The position numbers were made by a program, and so were the translations under genes. Shown here piece by piece: positions 38,503 through 48,341 of a stretch of DNA of 64,000 bases (the stretch's first letter is position 1; each line of letters begins with the position of its first letter). Under the pieces are notes generated by a model. The model searched no databases, was not told the origin of the DNA, and worked only from the letters and a program-made list of their open reading frames with translations. The DNA comes from Gammaproteobacteria bacterium. Lineage in GTDB: Bacteria; Pseudomonadota; Gammaproteobacteria; Nevskiales; Nevskiaceae. The stretch lies in NCBI GenBank assembly GCA_026398815.1, contig JAPLSA010000006.1:1-64000 (forward strand). The letters run 5' to 3'.

Positions 38503-40218
38503 TCAGAGCCCCGGCGTGGCGGCGGCCGCCAGCGCCGCCAGTTCTTTGGTCATCGCCTCGCGGATCAGGAACTTCTGGATCTTGCCGGTCACCGTCATCG
38601 GGAAGCCGTCGACGAAACGCAGGTAGCGCGGCACCTTGTAGTGGGCGATCTGGCCGCGACAGAACGCGCGGATGTCCTCCTCGCTGGCGCTCGCGCCCGG
38701 CCGCAGGATGATCCAGGCGCATAGCTCTTCGCCGAAGCGCGCGTCCGGTACGCCGACCACCTGCACGTCGGCGATCGCCGGATGGCGGTAGAGATATTCC
38801 TCGACCTCGCGCGGGTACACGTTCTCGCCGCCGCGAATGACCATGTCCTTGATCCGGCCGACGATCCGGCAGTAGCCGGCCTCGTCGAGCGTGGCGAGGT
38901 CGCCGGTGTGCATCCAGCCGGCGCTGTCGATCGCCTCGCGCGTCTTCGCCTCGTCGCCCCAGTAGCCGAGCATCACCGGGTAGCCGCGCGTGCACAGCTC
39001 GCCGGTCTCGCCGCGCGGCACGATGCGGCCCTGGCCGTCGACGATCTTGACCTCGACATGCGGATGGATGCGGCCGACGGTGCCGACCCGACATTCGATC
39101 GGGTCGTCGACCGCCGTCTGGAACGACACCGGCGAGGTCTCGGTCATGCCGTAGGCGATGGTCACCTGGCCGACATTCATCCGGCTCATCACCGCCCGCA
39201 TCACCTCCACCGGGCAGGGGCTGCCGGCCATGATCCCGGTGCGCAGGCTCGACAGGTCGTGGCTGGCGAAGCTCGGATGATCGAGCTGGGCGATGAACAT
39301 GGTCGGCACGCCGTACAGCGCGGTGCAGCGTTCGGCGGCCACCGCCTGCAGCGTCGCCAGCGGATCGAAGGCTTCGCCGGGGTAGACCATCGCCGCGCCG
39401 TGGGTCAGCGCGCCGAGGTTGCCCATCACCATGCCGAAGCAGTGGTACAGCGGCACCGGGATGCAGACCTTGTCGCCCGGCACCAGCTGGATGCCTTCGC
39501 CAGTGAAATAGCCGTTGTTGAGGATGTTGTGATGCGACAGCGTCGCGCCCTTCGGATTGCCGGTGGTGCCGGAGGTGAACTGGATGTTGACCGGATCATC
39601 GAACTGCAGCTGCTCGCCGATCGCCTGCAGCGCCTGCAGTTCCCCGGGCGATGGCGCGGTCATCAGCGCATCGAAATTGAGCATGCCCGGGCTGCTGTCG
39701 CTGCCCAGGCGGACGACCACCTGCAGCGCCGGCAGCCGCGCCGCCGCCAGCGCACCCGGCGGGCAGCTGCCGAGTTCCGGCGCCAGCTCGGCGAGCATCG
39801 CCAGGTAGTCGCTGCTCTTGAAGCGGCTGGCGCTGACGATGACCCGGCAGCCGACCTTGTTCAGCGCGTATTCCAGCTCGGCGACGCGGTACGCCGGGTT
39901 GATGTTGACCAGCACCAGGCCGGCCTTGGCGGTCGCGAACTGCAGCAGGGTCCACTCGACCCGGTTCGGGCTCCAGATGCCGATCCGGTCGCCGGCCACC
40001 AGGCCCAGCCGCAGCAGCGCGCAGGCCAGCCGGTCGACCTGCTCGCGCAGCTCGGCATAGCGCAGACGCCGGCCTTGGCCGAGGTCGATCAGCGCCTCGC
40101 GATCGGCGTGCTCGGCGCAGATCGCATCGAAATGACGGCCGATGGTGGCGCCGATCAACGGCACGGCGGAAGCGCCGTGGACGTAGCTCGACGGCGCGGA
40201 AGTGGATGCAGGGCTCAT
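38503..40218 (-). CDS. AMP-forming acyl-CoA synthetase (ACSF2/YngI-like)
   Basis: A 571-residue ANL-family ligase. P-loop [20 protein letters not shown] (212-231), [59 protein letters not shown] and C-terminal Lys in [13 protein letters not shown] are present. The gross pattern matches ACSF2/YngI-type medium-chain fatty acyl-CoA synthetases. The ATG at 40218 ([13 protein letters not shown]) is the best start; the frame continues upstream antisense to the OpgC-like gene. It is monocistronic, divergent from that gene. Confidence 0.92.
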   Translation of the reverse strand: MSPASTSAPSSYVHGASAVPLIGATIGRHFDAICAEHADREALIDLGQGRRLRYAELREQVDRLACALLRLGLVAGDRIGIWSPNRVEWTLLQFATAKAGLVLVNINPAYRVAELEYALNKVGCRVIVSASRFKSSDYLAMLAELAPELGSCPPGALAAARLPALQVVVRLGSDSSPGMLNFDALMTAPSPGELQALQAIGEQLQFDDPVNIQFTSGTTGNPKGATLSHHNILNNGYFTGEGIQLVPGDKVCIPVPLYHCFGMVMGNLGALTHGAAMVYPGEAFDPLATLQAVAAERCTALYGVPTMFIAQLDHPSFASHDLSSLRTGIMAGSPCPVEVMRAVMSRMNVGQVTIAYGMTETSPVSFQTAVDDPIECRVGTVGRIHPHVEVKIVDGQGRIVPRGETGELCTRGYPVMLGYWGDEAKTREAIDSAGWMHTGDLATLDEAGYCRIVGRIKDMVIRGGENVYPREVEEYLYRHPAIADVQVVGVPDARFGEELCAWIILRPGASASEEDIRAFCRGQIAHYKVPRYLRFVDGFPMTVTGKIQKFLIREAMTKELAALAAAATPGL

Positions 40219-40455
40219 TGCCGCGGGTTCTCCTCGATTCGCCAACAGGGGTTGTGCTTGCCTTCTTCGCGGGCGCCTGCAGGGCGCGCCGCGCGGGTAG
40301 CGAACTTGTAGCGGGAACGCCGGTGCCGGGAAAGAAGGGGCCGCGCCTTTCACATCGCGTCGACATCGGCCGGCGGCACAATGCCGACCCTTCGCGTTTT
40401 CCGATCCCTGCCCGAGTCTTCCCGCAGCCGCCTGCTGCCCGGCCCGCCTTCCGTC

Positions 40456-41559
40456 ATGTCCCGAAATCCCACGCTCGACATCCTGCGCGGTGCGCTGCTG
40501 ATCCTGATGACCATGACCCACCTGCCGACCAAGTGGGCCGGGGTGCTGGATCAGCCGTTCGGCTTCATCTCGGCAGCCGAGGGCTTCGTGTTCCTGTCGG
40601 CCTTCCTGGCCGGCACCATCTATGTCAGCCAGCGCGAGGCGGGCGGCCATTCGACGGCGGTGCGCTGGCTGCTCAAGCGGGCGCTCCACATCTACCTGCT
40701 GCATGCGGTGCTGCTGGTGGTGGCGTTCACGGTGGTCGCCTGGGCCGCTGTGCGGCTGAACCGGCCGACCGTGCTGAACCTGCTCGGCTTCTATTTCGAA
40801 CAGCCGAACCGCGCCGCGCTCAGCGCCGCCGCGCTGATCTACCAGCCGCCGCTGCTCGACATCCTGCCGATGTACGTGCTGTTCCTGCTGCTGACCATCC
40901 CGCTGATGAAGGCGGTCGAGCGTCACGGCTGGCCACGCGTGCTCGGCATCAGCGTGGCGATCTGGACGATGGCGCAGTTCGGCCTGCGCCGCTTCGTCTT
41001 CGAAGCCGTCGATGGCGGGTTCGGCTGGAACTTCCCGTACAGCGCGCTCGGCTCGTTCGACCTGCTGGCCTGGCAGCTGCTGTGGGTGCTGGGCCTGTGG
41101 TTCGGGCTGGTCGGCGTGCACCGCACGCGGGCGGCGGTCAACAACGGCGGCGCGGTGCTCAACGTGGCGCTGGCGCTGTCGCTGGGCCTGCTGGTCTGGC
41201 GCCACGTTGGCGGCCGGCCCGGTTTCAGCGATCCGGCCGCCAGCCTGTTCTGGATCGACAAGTGGACGCTGTCGCCGGTACGGCTGCTGAACCTCGGCGC
41301 CTTGCTGTGCCTGCTGGTCAGCCTGCGCTGGGAAATCGTCCAGCGGCTGCCGACGCGGCTGTTCGCGCTGCTCGGCAGTTCCTCGCTCTGGGTGTTCTTC
41401 GCCCACCTGCTGTCGATCCTGCTGATCCTGCTGGCGGTCGACGGCGACGCCCCGGCCGAAGGCGCCACCGGCATCGCCGTGCTGCTGGCCGGCTACCTGG
41501 CGCTGTTCTCGGCCGCCGCCGCGCATCGCCGCTGGCGCGACCTCAAGGGCGGCAGCTGA
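40456..41559 (+). CDS. OpgC-like integral membrane acyltransferase-fold protein
   Basis: A 367-residue polytopic membrane protein (about 10 segments). It opens with [20 protein letters not shown] and has [15 protein letters not shown], hallmarks of the OpgC family, related to acyltransferase 3. In some proteobacteria OpgC succinylates periplasmic glucans; many homologues are uncharacterised. I chose ATG 40456 over an upstream in-frame ATG because the conserved start follows at once. Its last 17 bases overlap the end of the convergent Cys-rich exported protein gene. Confidence 0.85.
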   Translation: MSRNPTLDILRGALLILMTMTHLPTKWAGVLDQPFGFISAAEGFVFLSAFLAGTIYVSQREAGGHSTAVRWLLKRALHIYLLHAVLLVVAFTVVAWAAVRLNRPTVLNLLGFYFEQPNRAALSAAALIYQPPLLDILPMYVLFLLLTIPLMKAVERHGWPRVLGISVAIWTMAQFGLRRFVFEAVDGGFGWNFPYSALGSFDLLAWQLLWVLGLWFGLVGVHRTRAAVNNGGAVLNVALALSLGLLVWRHVGGRPGFSDPAASLFWIDKWTLSPVRLLNLGALLCLLVSLRWEIVQRLPTRLFALLGSSSLWVFFAHLLSILLILLAVDGDAPAEGATGIAVLLAGYLALFSAAAAHRRWRDLKGGS

Positions 41560-42109
41560 AACCCTCGGCCTTCAGGCTGTCGAGCATGCTGCCGACGAAC
41601 AGGTCGCGGCCCTGCTGATCCATCGCCGCCAGCTGATCGGCGCTCTGCTGGCGGAACTGCGACTTCATCGGCTCTTCCAGCTCGCGCACCAGATAGTCCA
41701 GATAGCAGGCGACCTGCCGGTCGGTAGCCCCCTGCGGGCCGCTGGCCTTGCAGGCGACGACCAGCGCATAGGTGGCATCCAGACAGATCGCCCGGGTTTC
41801 GCTGCGCAGCACGGCGCAGTCGGTCGAGCAATCCTTGATCGCGGCCTCGATCTCGGCGTCACTTCGGCCCCGGCTGCGCTCGCGCTGGATCACGCAGCTG
41901 CTGCTGAGCGGGCCGTAGTTCGCGCATTGGCTGCGGCAGGCTTCGCGCTTCGACGAAAAGAACTCCGGGCAGTCGCAGGCACATTCGGCGGCTGGCTCCG
42001 CCGCAGCGGCGGCGCGGATCAGGCCGCCACCCGACGCCAGCATCAGCAGCGCCAGCCCCCCTGCCACCACGAGACGCCCGCCAAGGCTCCGGACACGATC
42101 AGCGCGCAT
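41543..42109 (-). CDS. Cys-rich exported protein of unknown function
   Basis: A 188-residue protein with a signal peptide (hydrophobic [17 protein letters not shown], Ala-rich cleavage region) followed by many cysteines ([49 protein letters not shown]) that probably form disulfides in the periplasm. No known domain is recognised. It is last in a tightly packed minus-strand run of exported-protein genes, overlapping the preceding lipoprotein gene by 11 bases. Confidence 0.75.
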   Translation of the reverse strand: MRADRVRSLGGRLVVAGGLALLMLASGGGLIRAAAAAEPAAECACDCPEFFSSKREACRSQCANYGPLSSSCVIQRERSRGRSDAEIEAAIKDCSTDCAVLRSETRAICLDATYALVVACKASGPQGATDRQVACYLDYLVRELEEPMKSQFRQQSADQLAAMDQQGRDLFVGSMLDSLKAEGFSCRP

Positions 42110-42593
42110 CGGCCACTCCGGTTCCGCTCAGGCGATAGGGCGGGCAGGCCGCGCCGCTCAGGGTCAGGCAACGTCCGGCGCCGCCGGGCTGCTGCACGGT
42201 CAGCTTCAGATCCTCGCAGCGCCGATCATCGAAGTGGATCGGCCCCCAGGCATCCTTGCGCTCGCCACGGGCGATCCGGAACGGCATCACCAGCGTCGCG
42301 TCGGCATCGATCATCGCGCCGCTCCCGGCATCGACCACCTCGAACTCGGCGAGCAGCGATTTCAGATCGTCGGCGCCGTTGTTGGTCGCGGCAAAGCGCA
42401 GCACGCAGGCCACCGAGCCCGGCTCGCCGCGACTGTTGCGGCCCAGGGTCTCGGCGGTCAGCACGATGTCGATGCTGCCGCCGGCGGCACCCGGCCGCGC
42501 CGACGCGATAGCGGCGCCGCGCGGGTCGTCGGCTCCGCAGGCGGCCAGCAGCAGCACGCAGCCGGCCGCCGTAAGGCGCTGTCCCCGGCTCAC
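42099..42593 (-). CDS. Predicted lipoprotein of unknown function
   Basis: A 164-residue product starting at GTG (MSRGQRLTAAGCVLLLAACG) with a lipobox LLAAC, so it should be lipidated and membrane-anchored. The mature part contains SIDIVLTAETLGRNSRGE and a VACVLRFAATNNG segment, similar in layout to SIDIVAIGVPSTEAE and QLRFEVSNRGP of the neighbouring 42590-43066 product. The two are likely diverged paralogues with a beta-sandwich fold. The start overlaps the upstream stop (GTGA), and a GGAGGA site precedes it. Confidence 0.78.
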   Translation of the reverse strand: MSRGQRLTAAGCVLLLAACGADDPRGAAIASARPGAAGGSIDIVLTAETLGRNSRGEPGSVACVLRFAATNNGADDLKSLLAEFEVVDAGSGAMIDADATLVMPFRIARGERKDAWGPIHFDDRRCEDLKLTVQQPGGAGRCLTLSGAACPPYRLSGTGVADAR

Positions 42594-43066
42594 TTGCGCT
42601 TCCTCCGTTCGATGCCGGCCAGCCCGCGTGCCGAAAGACCGATCGACGGACATTCGATGAGCGGGCCGGACATGCAGGTCTGGCCCTTGATCTGCACCTT
42701 GAGATCGGCACAGGTGGCGCCGTGGATCAGATCCGGCGGCGTGCGCTGCTGCTGGCCCGGCCCGAGCTTGGTCAGGGCGATCGGGAAATGCGCCTGCAGC
42801 GGCGCGCCGGTCGAAGCCTTCATCACCGCGAAGCTGGACATGAAGGCGGACAGCGCCACCGGCCCGCGATTGCTGACCTCGAAGCGCAGCTGGCAGCCGT
42901 CCTCCCGTTGGCCGTTGGCGTCTTCCGCCTCGGTCGACGGCACGCCGATGGCGACGATGTCGATGCTGCCGTCCGCAGCGACGGTCGCGGCCGGCAGCAG
43001 ACCGGCACCGGCTGCCGCCATCACCAGCAGCAGTCGTGCAGCAGAGATCTCGAAACGCAGGTTCAT
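42590..43066 (-). CDS. Exported beta-sandwich-like protein, paralogue of adjacent lipoprotein
   Basis: A 158-residue protein with a Sec-type signal peptide (MNLRFEISAARLLLVMAAAG, cleavage near VAADG). The mature part has SIDIVAIGVPSTEAED, LRFEVSNRGPVALSAF and a C-terminal Cys-containing CMSGPLIECPS. It shares the SIDIV...LRF...N-x-G layout with the next gene. I prefer ATG 43066 because of a GGGAG site at 8 bases. An in-frame ATG at 43099, overlapping the upstream stop, is an alternative. Function unknown. Confidence 0.75.
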   Translation of the reverse strand: MNLRFEISAARLLLVMAAAGAGLLPAATVAADGSIDIVAIGVPSTEAEDANGQREDGCQLRFEVSNRGPVALSAFMSSFAVMKASTGAPLQAHFPIALTKLGPGQQQRTPPDLIHGATCADLKVQIKGQTCMSGPLIECPSIGLSARGLAGIERRKRK

Positions 43067-43095
43067 TCGGGGACTCCCGACGCGATGGAAAGGAT

Positions 43096-43560
43096 TCATG
43101 GCCGCGGCTCGGCCTGGGCCTGCACGCGGTAGCGCAGCTCGCCACGGGCGCCGAGCAGCACGCCATCGGCCAGCGCCGCACCCGGCGGCCGATGCAGTAG
43201 CAGCAGCAGCGGATCGGCTTCGTCGGCGGATACCGGCAGCACCGCCAGCAGGCTGTCACCGCTCGGCATCACCACCGCGTTGCGGCCGTGGGCGCCGACC
43301 CATTCGCAGGGCGCTTCGAGTGGCTCCGGGCAGATCGCCCGGCCGGCCGCCCAGTCCAGCACCAGCGCCGCATCCGGTCCGGCCTCGACATGCAGCCTCA
43401 GCAATTCGGCACCCGCGCGGGTGCGCAGGCGCGGATCGTCACGGGTCACGGTCCAGTCACCCAGCCAGGCCGCTTCGGCAGCTGCAGCGAGGCCGGCCAG
43501 CGGGAGCGCGATCGCCAGCAGCCCGCTGCAGGCAGACAGCGCAACGCGCAGCCGGCTCAT
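43096..43560 (-). CDS. Small exported protein of unknown function
   Basis: A 154-residue protein with a signal peptide (LRVALSACSGLLAIALPLAG, cleavage near AAAEA). The mature part starts AAWLGDWTVTRDDPRLRTRAG and has a Cys pair around AICPEPLEAPCEW. No domain recognised. Its start codon overlaps the stop of the 1027-residue protein gene by 4 bases, so the two are probably translated together. Possibly an accessory or chaperone of that protein; this is inference from coupling. Confidence 0.75.
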   Translation of the reverse strand: MSRLRVALSACSGLLAIALPLAGLAAAAEAAWLGDWTVTRDDPRLRTRAGAELLRLHVEAGPDAALVLDWAAGRAICPEPLEAPCEWVGAHGRNAVVMPSGDSLLAVLPVSADEADPLLLLLHRPPGAALADGVLLGARGELRYRVQAQAEPRP

Positions 43561-46500
43561 CGCCCGGCCTGCCGTGCACGACGCCGGATCATCAGCAGCA
43601 GACCGAGCAGCGGCAGCAGGCCGCCGGCCGCGCCACCGCCGCCGCCGCCGCTGCCCGACGCAACCGTACCCGGCGCGCCGGGATCGCGGATCACGCCGTC
43701 GGCGACACCGTCAGCGTCACCAGCCCCGCCATCGGTCAGCGCCAGCCGAACCTGATTGCCGTTGATGACGGCGCGGTCGAACAACGCGCAGTCCGGCGTG
43801 CACTTCACGTAGCCGTTCGGCGTGACCCCGACCGGGAGGGTCAGCGTGACCTCGACACTGCCGCCAACCGGGATGTTGGTGATGTCGAAAGCGAGGAAAT
43901 CCGTTACCGGCGTGAAGCCGGCCGGCAGCACGGCGGGGCGGGCCGTCACGCGGGTATTGACGATGGCACCGGCCGACGACACGAGCTGCACGGTACGGCC
44001 GTCACTCAGCACGATGCTGCCGAGATTGAGCGGCGGCGGGGGCGGCAAGGCGTTGACGGTCAGCCGTGCCGTCGTCACTGCCCGACCACCGCCCGGGCCG
44101 ACGCAGTCGAGCGTGAAATCAACGGCGCCCGCCGTATTGCTTGGCAGCGAGACGGCATTCAGCCCGCTGGCCTCGACGGCGAACGGTCCCTCGACGATCA
44201 GGCCGGCAAAGCTGCCCTGGCAGGCAATGGCATCCGTCGAGCTCCACATCACGAACGGCGTTTCGCCGACCCGGATGGTCGGCGACACCCAGCTCGCCGA
44301 GACGGTCGGCGTGATGGCGTTGACCGTCAGCCGCGCCGTGGTCGAGGCCCGGCCGCCGCCGGCACCGACGCAGCTCAGCGTGAAATCGACGACGCCGGCC
44401 TCGTTCGGCGGCAGCGTGACGGCACTCATGCCGTCGGCATCGACTGCGAACGGCGCGTTGCCGATCAGCCCATCGAAGCGCGCTTCGCAGGCGATGGCAC
44501 GGGTCGAGCTCCACATCACGAACGGCGTCTCGCCGACCCGGATCGTCGGTGACACCCAGCTCGCGGTGACGGTCGGGACGACGGGATTGACGGTCAAGGT
44601 CGCGGTGGTCGATTCGCGCTCGCCGTCCACACCGATGCATTCCAGCGTGAACGCCTGGGTGCCTGCTGCATTGCCTGGCTGGAACACGAGCGAGCCGCTG
44701 GCATCCACCAGCCCACTGCTGTCGGCAATGCCGACCGAGGTGCCGGTGCAGGCGGCGGCGTTCTCGCTGCTCCAGTTCAGCGTCGAGGTGCCGTCCGCAT
44801 CGATGCTGGCCGGCGACCAGGCCGCCGTGACGGTCAGCGGCCTCGGCGTGCCGATGGTGATCGAGGCGCTGGCTGTGCCGCTGCGCCCGCCGGCGCTGGT
44901 GCAATTCAGATCGAAGCGCGCTTCGCCCGGATTGGGGAACGCGTACTCGATGGCGCCGCTGGCGGCCGCGCTGCCGGTATCGGCCAGCGCACCGCTCAGT
45001 TCGTAGGCGCAGCTATCGGCGTTGCTTGCATTCCACGACACCGTCGCGCGGCTGCGCGACACGATGCTCGGCGGATTCCAGCTCACGGTCACCGTGACGG
45101 CATCGGGATCGACGATCTCCAGGGTCACCGATTTCGACAGCGCGCCCGGCCCGCAGGCGATGCCGTAGTTGCGGGTGCCGGCGGTGGTGAAGCTGCCCAG
45201 CACCCGGCTGCCGCTGGATGGCAGCGGCCCGCCGAGATTGCCGAAGCCGAAGCAGCTGCCGGCCGGCGCGTTCGAGGTCCAGAACAGCGTCACCGTGCGG
45301 CCATCGCTGACGGTCAGCGGGCCCGCCGGGTTCAGCCCCAGGTTCAGCTGTCGCGTGCCCTCGGGTCCGCCGTAGCGCACCGGTTCCAGTAGCGCGCGGC
45401 TGCCATCCGCCTGCTCGACGTTGTAGATCGCCAGATAGTTGCCCTCGACCAGCCGGGGCGACCAGGCGCTGGCGATGCGGTCGAGAAAGCGGTTCGGCTG
45501 GCTGCCGCCGCTGTAGCTGCCGGTTTCGACGCCATCGGCGCTGTAGCGGCGCCCGACCAGATTCACGCCAAGCGAAGCGATCAGCTCGAAGCGGCCATCG
45601 GGCTGCACGATCTGGTGGCGCCCGCAGCCGGGTACCGTCTGCACCTCGAACTGGGCGCTGCCATCGAGCGCACGCGCCTGCACGTAGCAGCGCAGGCGCC
45701 GGCCGCCGGTCTCGGGATCGTTGAAGTCGCCGCGCCAGTTCAGCACGTAGCCGCCAGTCTTGGCGCCGATCACCGGCGCATCGCGGTCAAAGCTGTTGGT
45801 CGCCTCGATGCGCTGCGCCGGGCCGCTGGCCAGGCCGAGCTGCACCGGGCGGACATAGGTCGCCGGCGTCTGGTTGGATTCCGGGTGGCCGACCCAGGTG
45901 ACCAGACCGCTGCCATCGTCCTGCAGGGCCACGGCGCTGTTGACCACGTCCACCGGGAAGCCGGCGGCATTCGCGATCGATTGCTCGAACATCGGCACCG
46001 GATCGCTGGCCGGCGCGGCGACCGGCGCGTAGCGATAGAACAGCCGCGTGCGCACCGGCTGCAGCGCGCCGCCGCGACCGCTCGGGCAGTACTCCGTGCG
46101 GGCAAAGGTGTAGGCCGTGTTGCCCGCGGCGTCGACGGCAACCGCCTGCGCCGTCATTCCGGAAACGCCGGTCGCGCCGACGCAGGGTTCCGCGCCACCG
46201 ATGATCACCGGCAACGGGCCTTCGTCCGGTTCTCCGGGTGCCAGCAGGCGCGTGCCATCCGGCTGATAGCGGCGGATGAACACCTGCCCCAGGCCGTTGT
46301 CGCCGGCGATCTGCGCGCCCACCGTGTAGTGGCCATTGGCGCCGACGGCCAGCGACAGGCCGGTCAGCGGGCTGCCGCTGGTCTGCAGGATCGCCGTCGG
46401 CGCCTCGGCGGCGCTGCCGTCGGCAGCCAGCCGCTGCAGGTACAGGCGGTCGTCGCTGACGAAGGCGATGACGCTGCGGCCGTCAGCGGCCTGACCGACG

Positions 46501-46640
46501 CGTATGTCATCCGGCTGGCGGCCATCCGGGCTGGCAAACGGCTGCGGCGATGGCAGCAGTTCCGGGCCGGGAATCGCGTGGGCAAGCGGGGCCGTACCGG
46601 CCAGCAGCAGGGCGGCCAGTCGTGGCAAGGGGAAGCGCAT
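43557..46640 (-). CDS. Large exported Ig-repeat protein with GlyGly-CTERM-like sorting tail
   Basis: A 1027-residue surface or secreted protein. It has a signal peptide (MRFPLPRLAALLLAGTAPLA), then an N-terminal region (about 25-430) with propeller-like repeats (GRSVIAFVSDDRLYLQRLA). Tandem Ig-like modules follow (about 430-870), each with a V-x-x-SW-x-P/SPT start and a central Cys pair; two consecutive modules are nearly identical. A DUF-like beta domain leads to a tail GSGGGGGGAAGGLLPLLGLL plus an Arg-rich end (RRRARQ). The Gly run, hydrophobic segment and Arg cluster match GlyGly-CTERM signals processed by rhombosortase. No protease of that kind is seen in the window. Confidence 0.85.
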   Translation of the reverse strand: MRFPLPRLAALLLAGTAPLAHAIPGPELLPSPQPFASPDGRQPDDIRVGQAADGRSVIAFVSDDRLYLQRLAADGSAAEAPTAILQTSGSPLTGLSLAVGANGHYTVGAQIAGDNGLGQVFIRRYQPDGTRLLAPGEPDEGPLPVIIGGAEPCVGATGVSGMTAQAVAVDAAGNTAYTFARTEYCPSGRGGALQPVRTRLFYRYAPVAAPASDPVPMFEQSIANAAGFPVDVVNSAVALQDDGSGLVTWVGHPESNQTPATYVRPVQLGLASGPAQRIEATNSFDRDAPVIGAKTGGYVLNWRGDFNDPETGGRRLRCYVQARALDGSAQFEVQTVPGCGRHQIVQPDGRFELIASLGVNLVGRRYSADGVETGSYSGGSQPNRFLDRIASAWSPRLVEGNYLAIYNVEQADGSRALLEPVRYGGPEGTRQLNLGLNPAGPLTVSDGRTVTLFWTSNAPAGSCFGFGNLGGPLPSSGSRVLGSFTTAGTRNYGIACGPGALSKSVTLEIVDPDAVTVTVSWNPPSIVSRSRATVSWNASNADSCAYELSGALADTGSAAASGAIEYAFPNPGEARFDLNCTSAGGRSGTASASITIGTPRPLTVTAAWSPASIDADGTSTLNWSSENAAACTGTSVGIADSSGLVDASGSLVFQPGNAAGTQAFTLECIGVDGERESTTATLTVNPVVPTVTASWVSPTIRVGETPFVMWSSTRAIACEARFDGLIGNAPFAVDADGMSAVTLPPNEAGVVDFTLSCVGAGGGRASTTARLTVNAITPTVSASWVSPTIRVGETPFVMWSSTDAIACQGSFAGLIVEGPFAVEASGLNAVSLPSNTAGAVDFTLDCVGPGGGRAVTTARLTVNALPPPPPLNLGSIVLSDGRTVQLVSSAGAIVNTRVTARPAVLPAGFTPVTDFLAFDITNIPVGGSVEVTLTLPVGVTPNGYVKCTPDCALFDRAVINGNQVRLALTDGGAGDADGVADGVIRDPGAPGTVASGSGGGGGGAAGGLLPLLGLLLMIRRRARQAGR
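44051..44584 (-). repeat. Two 267-bp tandem repeats inside the Ig-repeat gene
   Basis: Units 44051-44317 and 44318-44584 have the same 89-codon register; the stretch GTCGAGCTCCACATCACGAA recurs exactly at 44236 and 44503. They encode Ig-like modules sharing WVSPTIRVGETPFVMWSS. High nucleotide identity implies recent duplication or ongoing recombination in copy number. Confidence 0.85.
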
Positions 46641-46675
46641 GGTCAGCGGGCTCCGGATCGGGCGTGGATGGCGCG

Positions 46676-47614
46676 TCAGCGACCGAACAGCTTGTCGAAG
46701 GCCTTGTCGAGCACCTTGTCGACGCTGCGATCGGTGGCTTCATCGACTTCCCGGTCGGCGCGGGACTTCACCCGTTCCTTCTGCCGCTCCACCTTGTCGT
46801 TGACCACACCACTTTCGGCTTCGGCAGCGTCGGCGGCGTCGGCAGCAGCCGCAGCGGCGCCACCACCCCTCGCACCACCCAGCAGGCCTTCGAAGCCCGC
46901 CGGCATGGCCGGCATCGCCGTTGGCGCAGCCGGAAGCTTGAAGCGATCGGCGGCCGGTGCGCTGCCGCTGACCCGGACCACGCGCAGGCCGTCATCGATA
47001 CGCAAGATGCCGAGGTTCTTGCGCTTGAACTCCGCTTCCAGCGCTTTGGCACCTGGCGTGTCGGAAGGCTGGCCCATGGCCTTGGCCATCATTTCCGAGA
47101 ACGCCGCCATCGAGCTGCCCATCTCGACCAGGGTCGCGTTGCGGGCCAGCACCATCTCAGTCTTTTCGCGCTTGCCGGCACGCGTCGTGTAGTCGACGGT
47201 ATAGACCTCGCCGGTGATGCCGGCATGGGTTTCGCTCTTCCCGGTGGCGTTGAGGCCGTGGTACTCGGCGATGTCGTCGAGCCCGGTGTCGAGCTTGGCG
47301 GCATTGGCCACCGCGCCGCCGAGCATCTTCATCATCGAGCCCATGTCCATCACCGTGTACTTCCCGCCGTTATTGACGACGCTGTACATCTTCCCGTCGC
47401 GGAAGATCGAATAGGCTTCCGGCTGATCGCCGCCTTTCTTCACCAACGGGGTCATGCGAAGCTTGTTGCCGTCGAATTCGAACTGCACGCGCTGGGCATC
47501 CGCTCCATCGTTGGCTTCGAAATCAACGCTGCCCCCCGCCAGCAGGCGCGGGCTGGACAGCAGCGGAACCAGCACCGCAAGCGACAGCAAGCGGCGGCGA
47601 ATGGAATGAGCCAT
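46676..47614 (-). CDS. Exported protein of unknown function (DUF4412-like layout)
   Basis: A 312-residue protein with a signal peptide (MAHSIRRRLLSLAVLVPLLS). The mature N-terminal part (about 30-210) has DFEANDGADAQRVQFEFDGN, KMYSVVNNGGKYTVMDMG and GEVYTVDYTTRAGKREKTEM, a beta-rich arrangement like periplasmic DUF4412-type proteins. A C-terminal Ala-rich then highly charged segment (KVERQKERVKSRADREVDEA) is probably a coiled coil. It is 35 bases upstream of the Ig-repeat gene and likely first in the six-gene run. Confidence 0.75.
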   Translation of the reverse strand: MAHSIRRRLLSLAVLVPLLSSPRLLAGGSVDFEANDGADAQRVQFEFDGNKLRMTPLVKKGGDQPEAYSIFRDGKMYSVVNNGGKYTVMDMGSMMKMLGGAVANAAKLDTGLDDIAEYHGLNATGKSETHAGITGEVYTVDYTTRAGKREKTEMVLARNATLVEMGSSMAAFSEMMAKAMGQPSDTPGAKALEAEFKRKNLGILRIDDGLRVVRVSGSAPAADRFKLPAAPTAMPAMPAGFEGLLGGARGGGAAAAAADAADAAEAESGVVNDKVERQKERVKSRADREVDEATDRSVDKVLDKAFDKLFGR

Positions 47615-47699
47615 GGCGATCTCCAGGGAAAGTGAGGAAGCGGGCTTACGATCCGCTTGTCTTCAATTACGAGAACGGGCGGCATTTCCCATCACGGTC

Positions 47700-48260
47700 A
47701 TGGACGAAAACGCGACGCACACCGAAATCGGCGACGCCGGCGCGACGCCCGTCACCGTCCAGGCGGCCGAGCTGGTGCCGCTGTTCTATGCCGACCTCAA
47801 GCGGCTGTCGCGACGGGTGCGCAATGGCGCGCCGTCGGCCGATACCTTCCAGACCACCGCGCTGATCCACGAAGCCTGGCTGAAGCTGCACGCCACGCCG
47901 CAGTGGCAGAACCGCCAGCACTTCCTGCGCGCGGCGGCGCTGGCGATGCGCCAGGTGCTGGTGGACGACGCCCGGGCCCGGCTGGCCGCGATTCGCAATC
48001 ACGGCGTCCGGCCGCTGCCGATCGAAGCGGCTGCGGAAGTTGCTGCCGATGCGCCGGACGAGCGCCTGGTGGCGGTCGACGAGGCGCTGGCCGAGCTGTC
48101 GGCATTCAGCCCGCGGCTGGCGCAGACCATCGAGTGCCGGTACTACGCCGGCTACACCGAAAGCGAGACCGCCGAAGCCCTGGGCGTCAGCATCGCCACC
48201 GTGCAGCGCGACTGGACCAAGGCGCGCGCCTGGCTGTACCAGCGCCTGAAAGCGGGCTGA
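47700..48260 (+). CDS. ECF-family RNA polymerase sigma factor
   Basis: A 186-residue sigma factor of the ECF type often paired with Ser/Thr kinases (PF07638-like). Region 2 is seen at LVPLFYADLKRLSRRVRN, with TFQTTALIHEAWLKLH and FLRAAALAMRQVLVDDAR. Region 4 is FSPRLAQTIECRYYAGYTES with the helix-turn-helix ESETAEALGVSIATVQRDW. I start it at ATG 47700 (MDENATHTEIGD). No anti-sigma factor gene is adjacent. The convergent kinase at 48342 is the natural regulator. Targets may include the divergent exported-protein operon, whose first gene begins 85 bases away. Confidence 0.9.
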   Translation: MDENATHTEIGDAGATPVTVQAAELVPLFYADLKRLSRRVRNGAPSADTFQTTALIHEAWLKLHATPQWQNRQHFLRAAALAMRQVLVDDARARLAAIRNHGVRPLPIEAAAEVAADAPDERLVAVDEALAELSAFSPRLAQTIECRYYAGYTESETAEALGVSIATVQRDWTKARAWLYQRLKAG

Positions 48261-48341
48261 AGCCGCCGCCGGTCCTATCGGCTCAGCCTGGCTCGGATGA
48301 GCGCAGCGCCGTGCGGGCCGCTCGGGCCGCGATCTTCATCG

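Noticed and set aside
40219-41526. Upstream extension of the ACSF2-like synthetase frame
   Set aside because: It lies antisense to the OpgC-like gene; the synthetase N-terminus begins at 40218.
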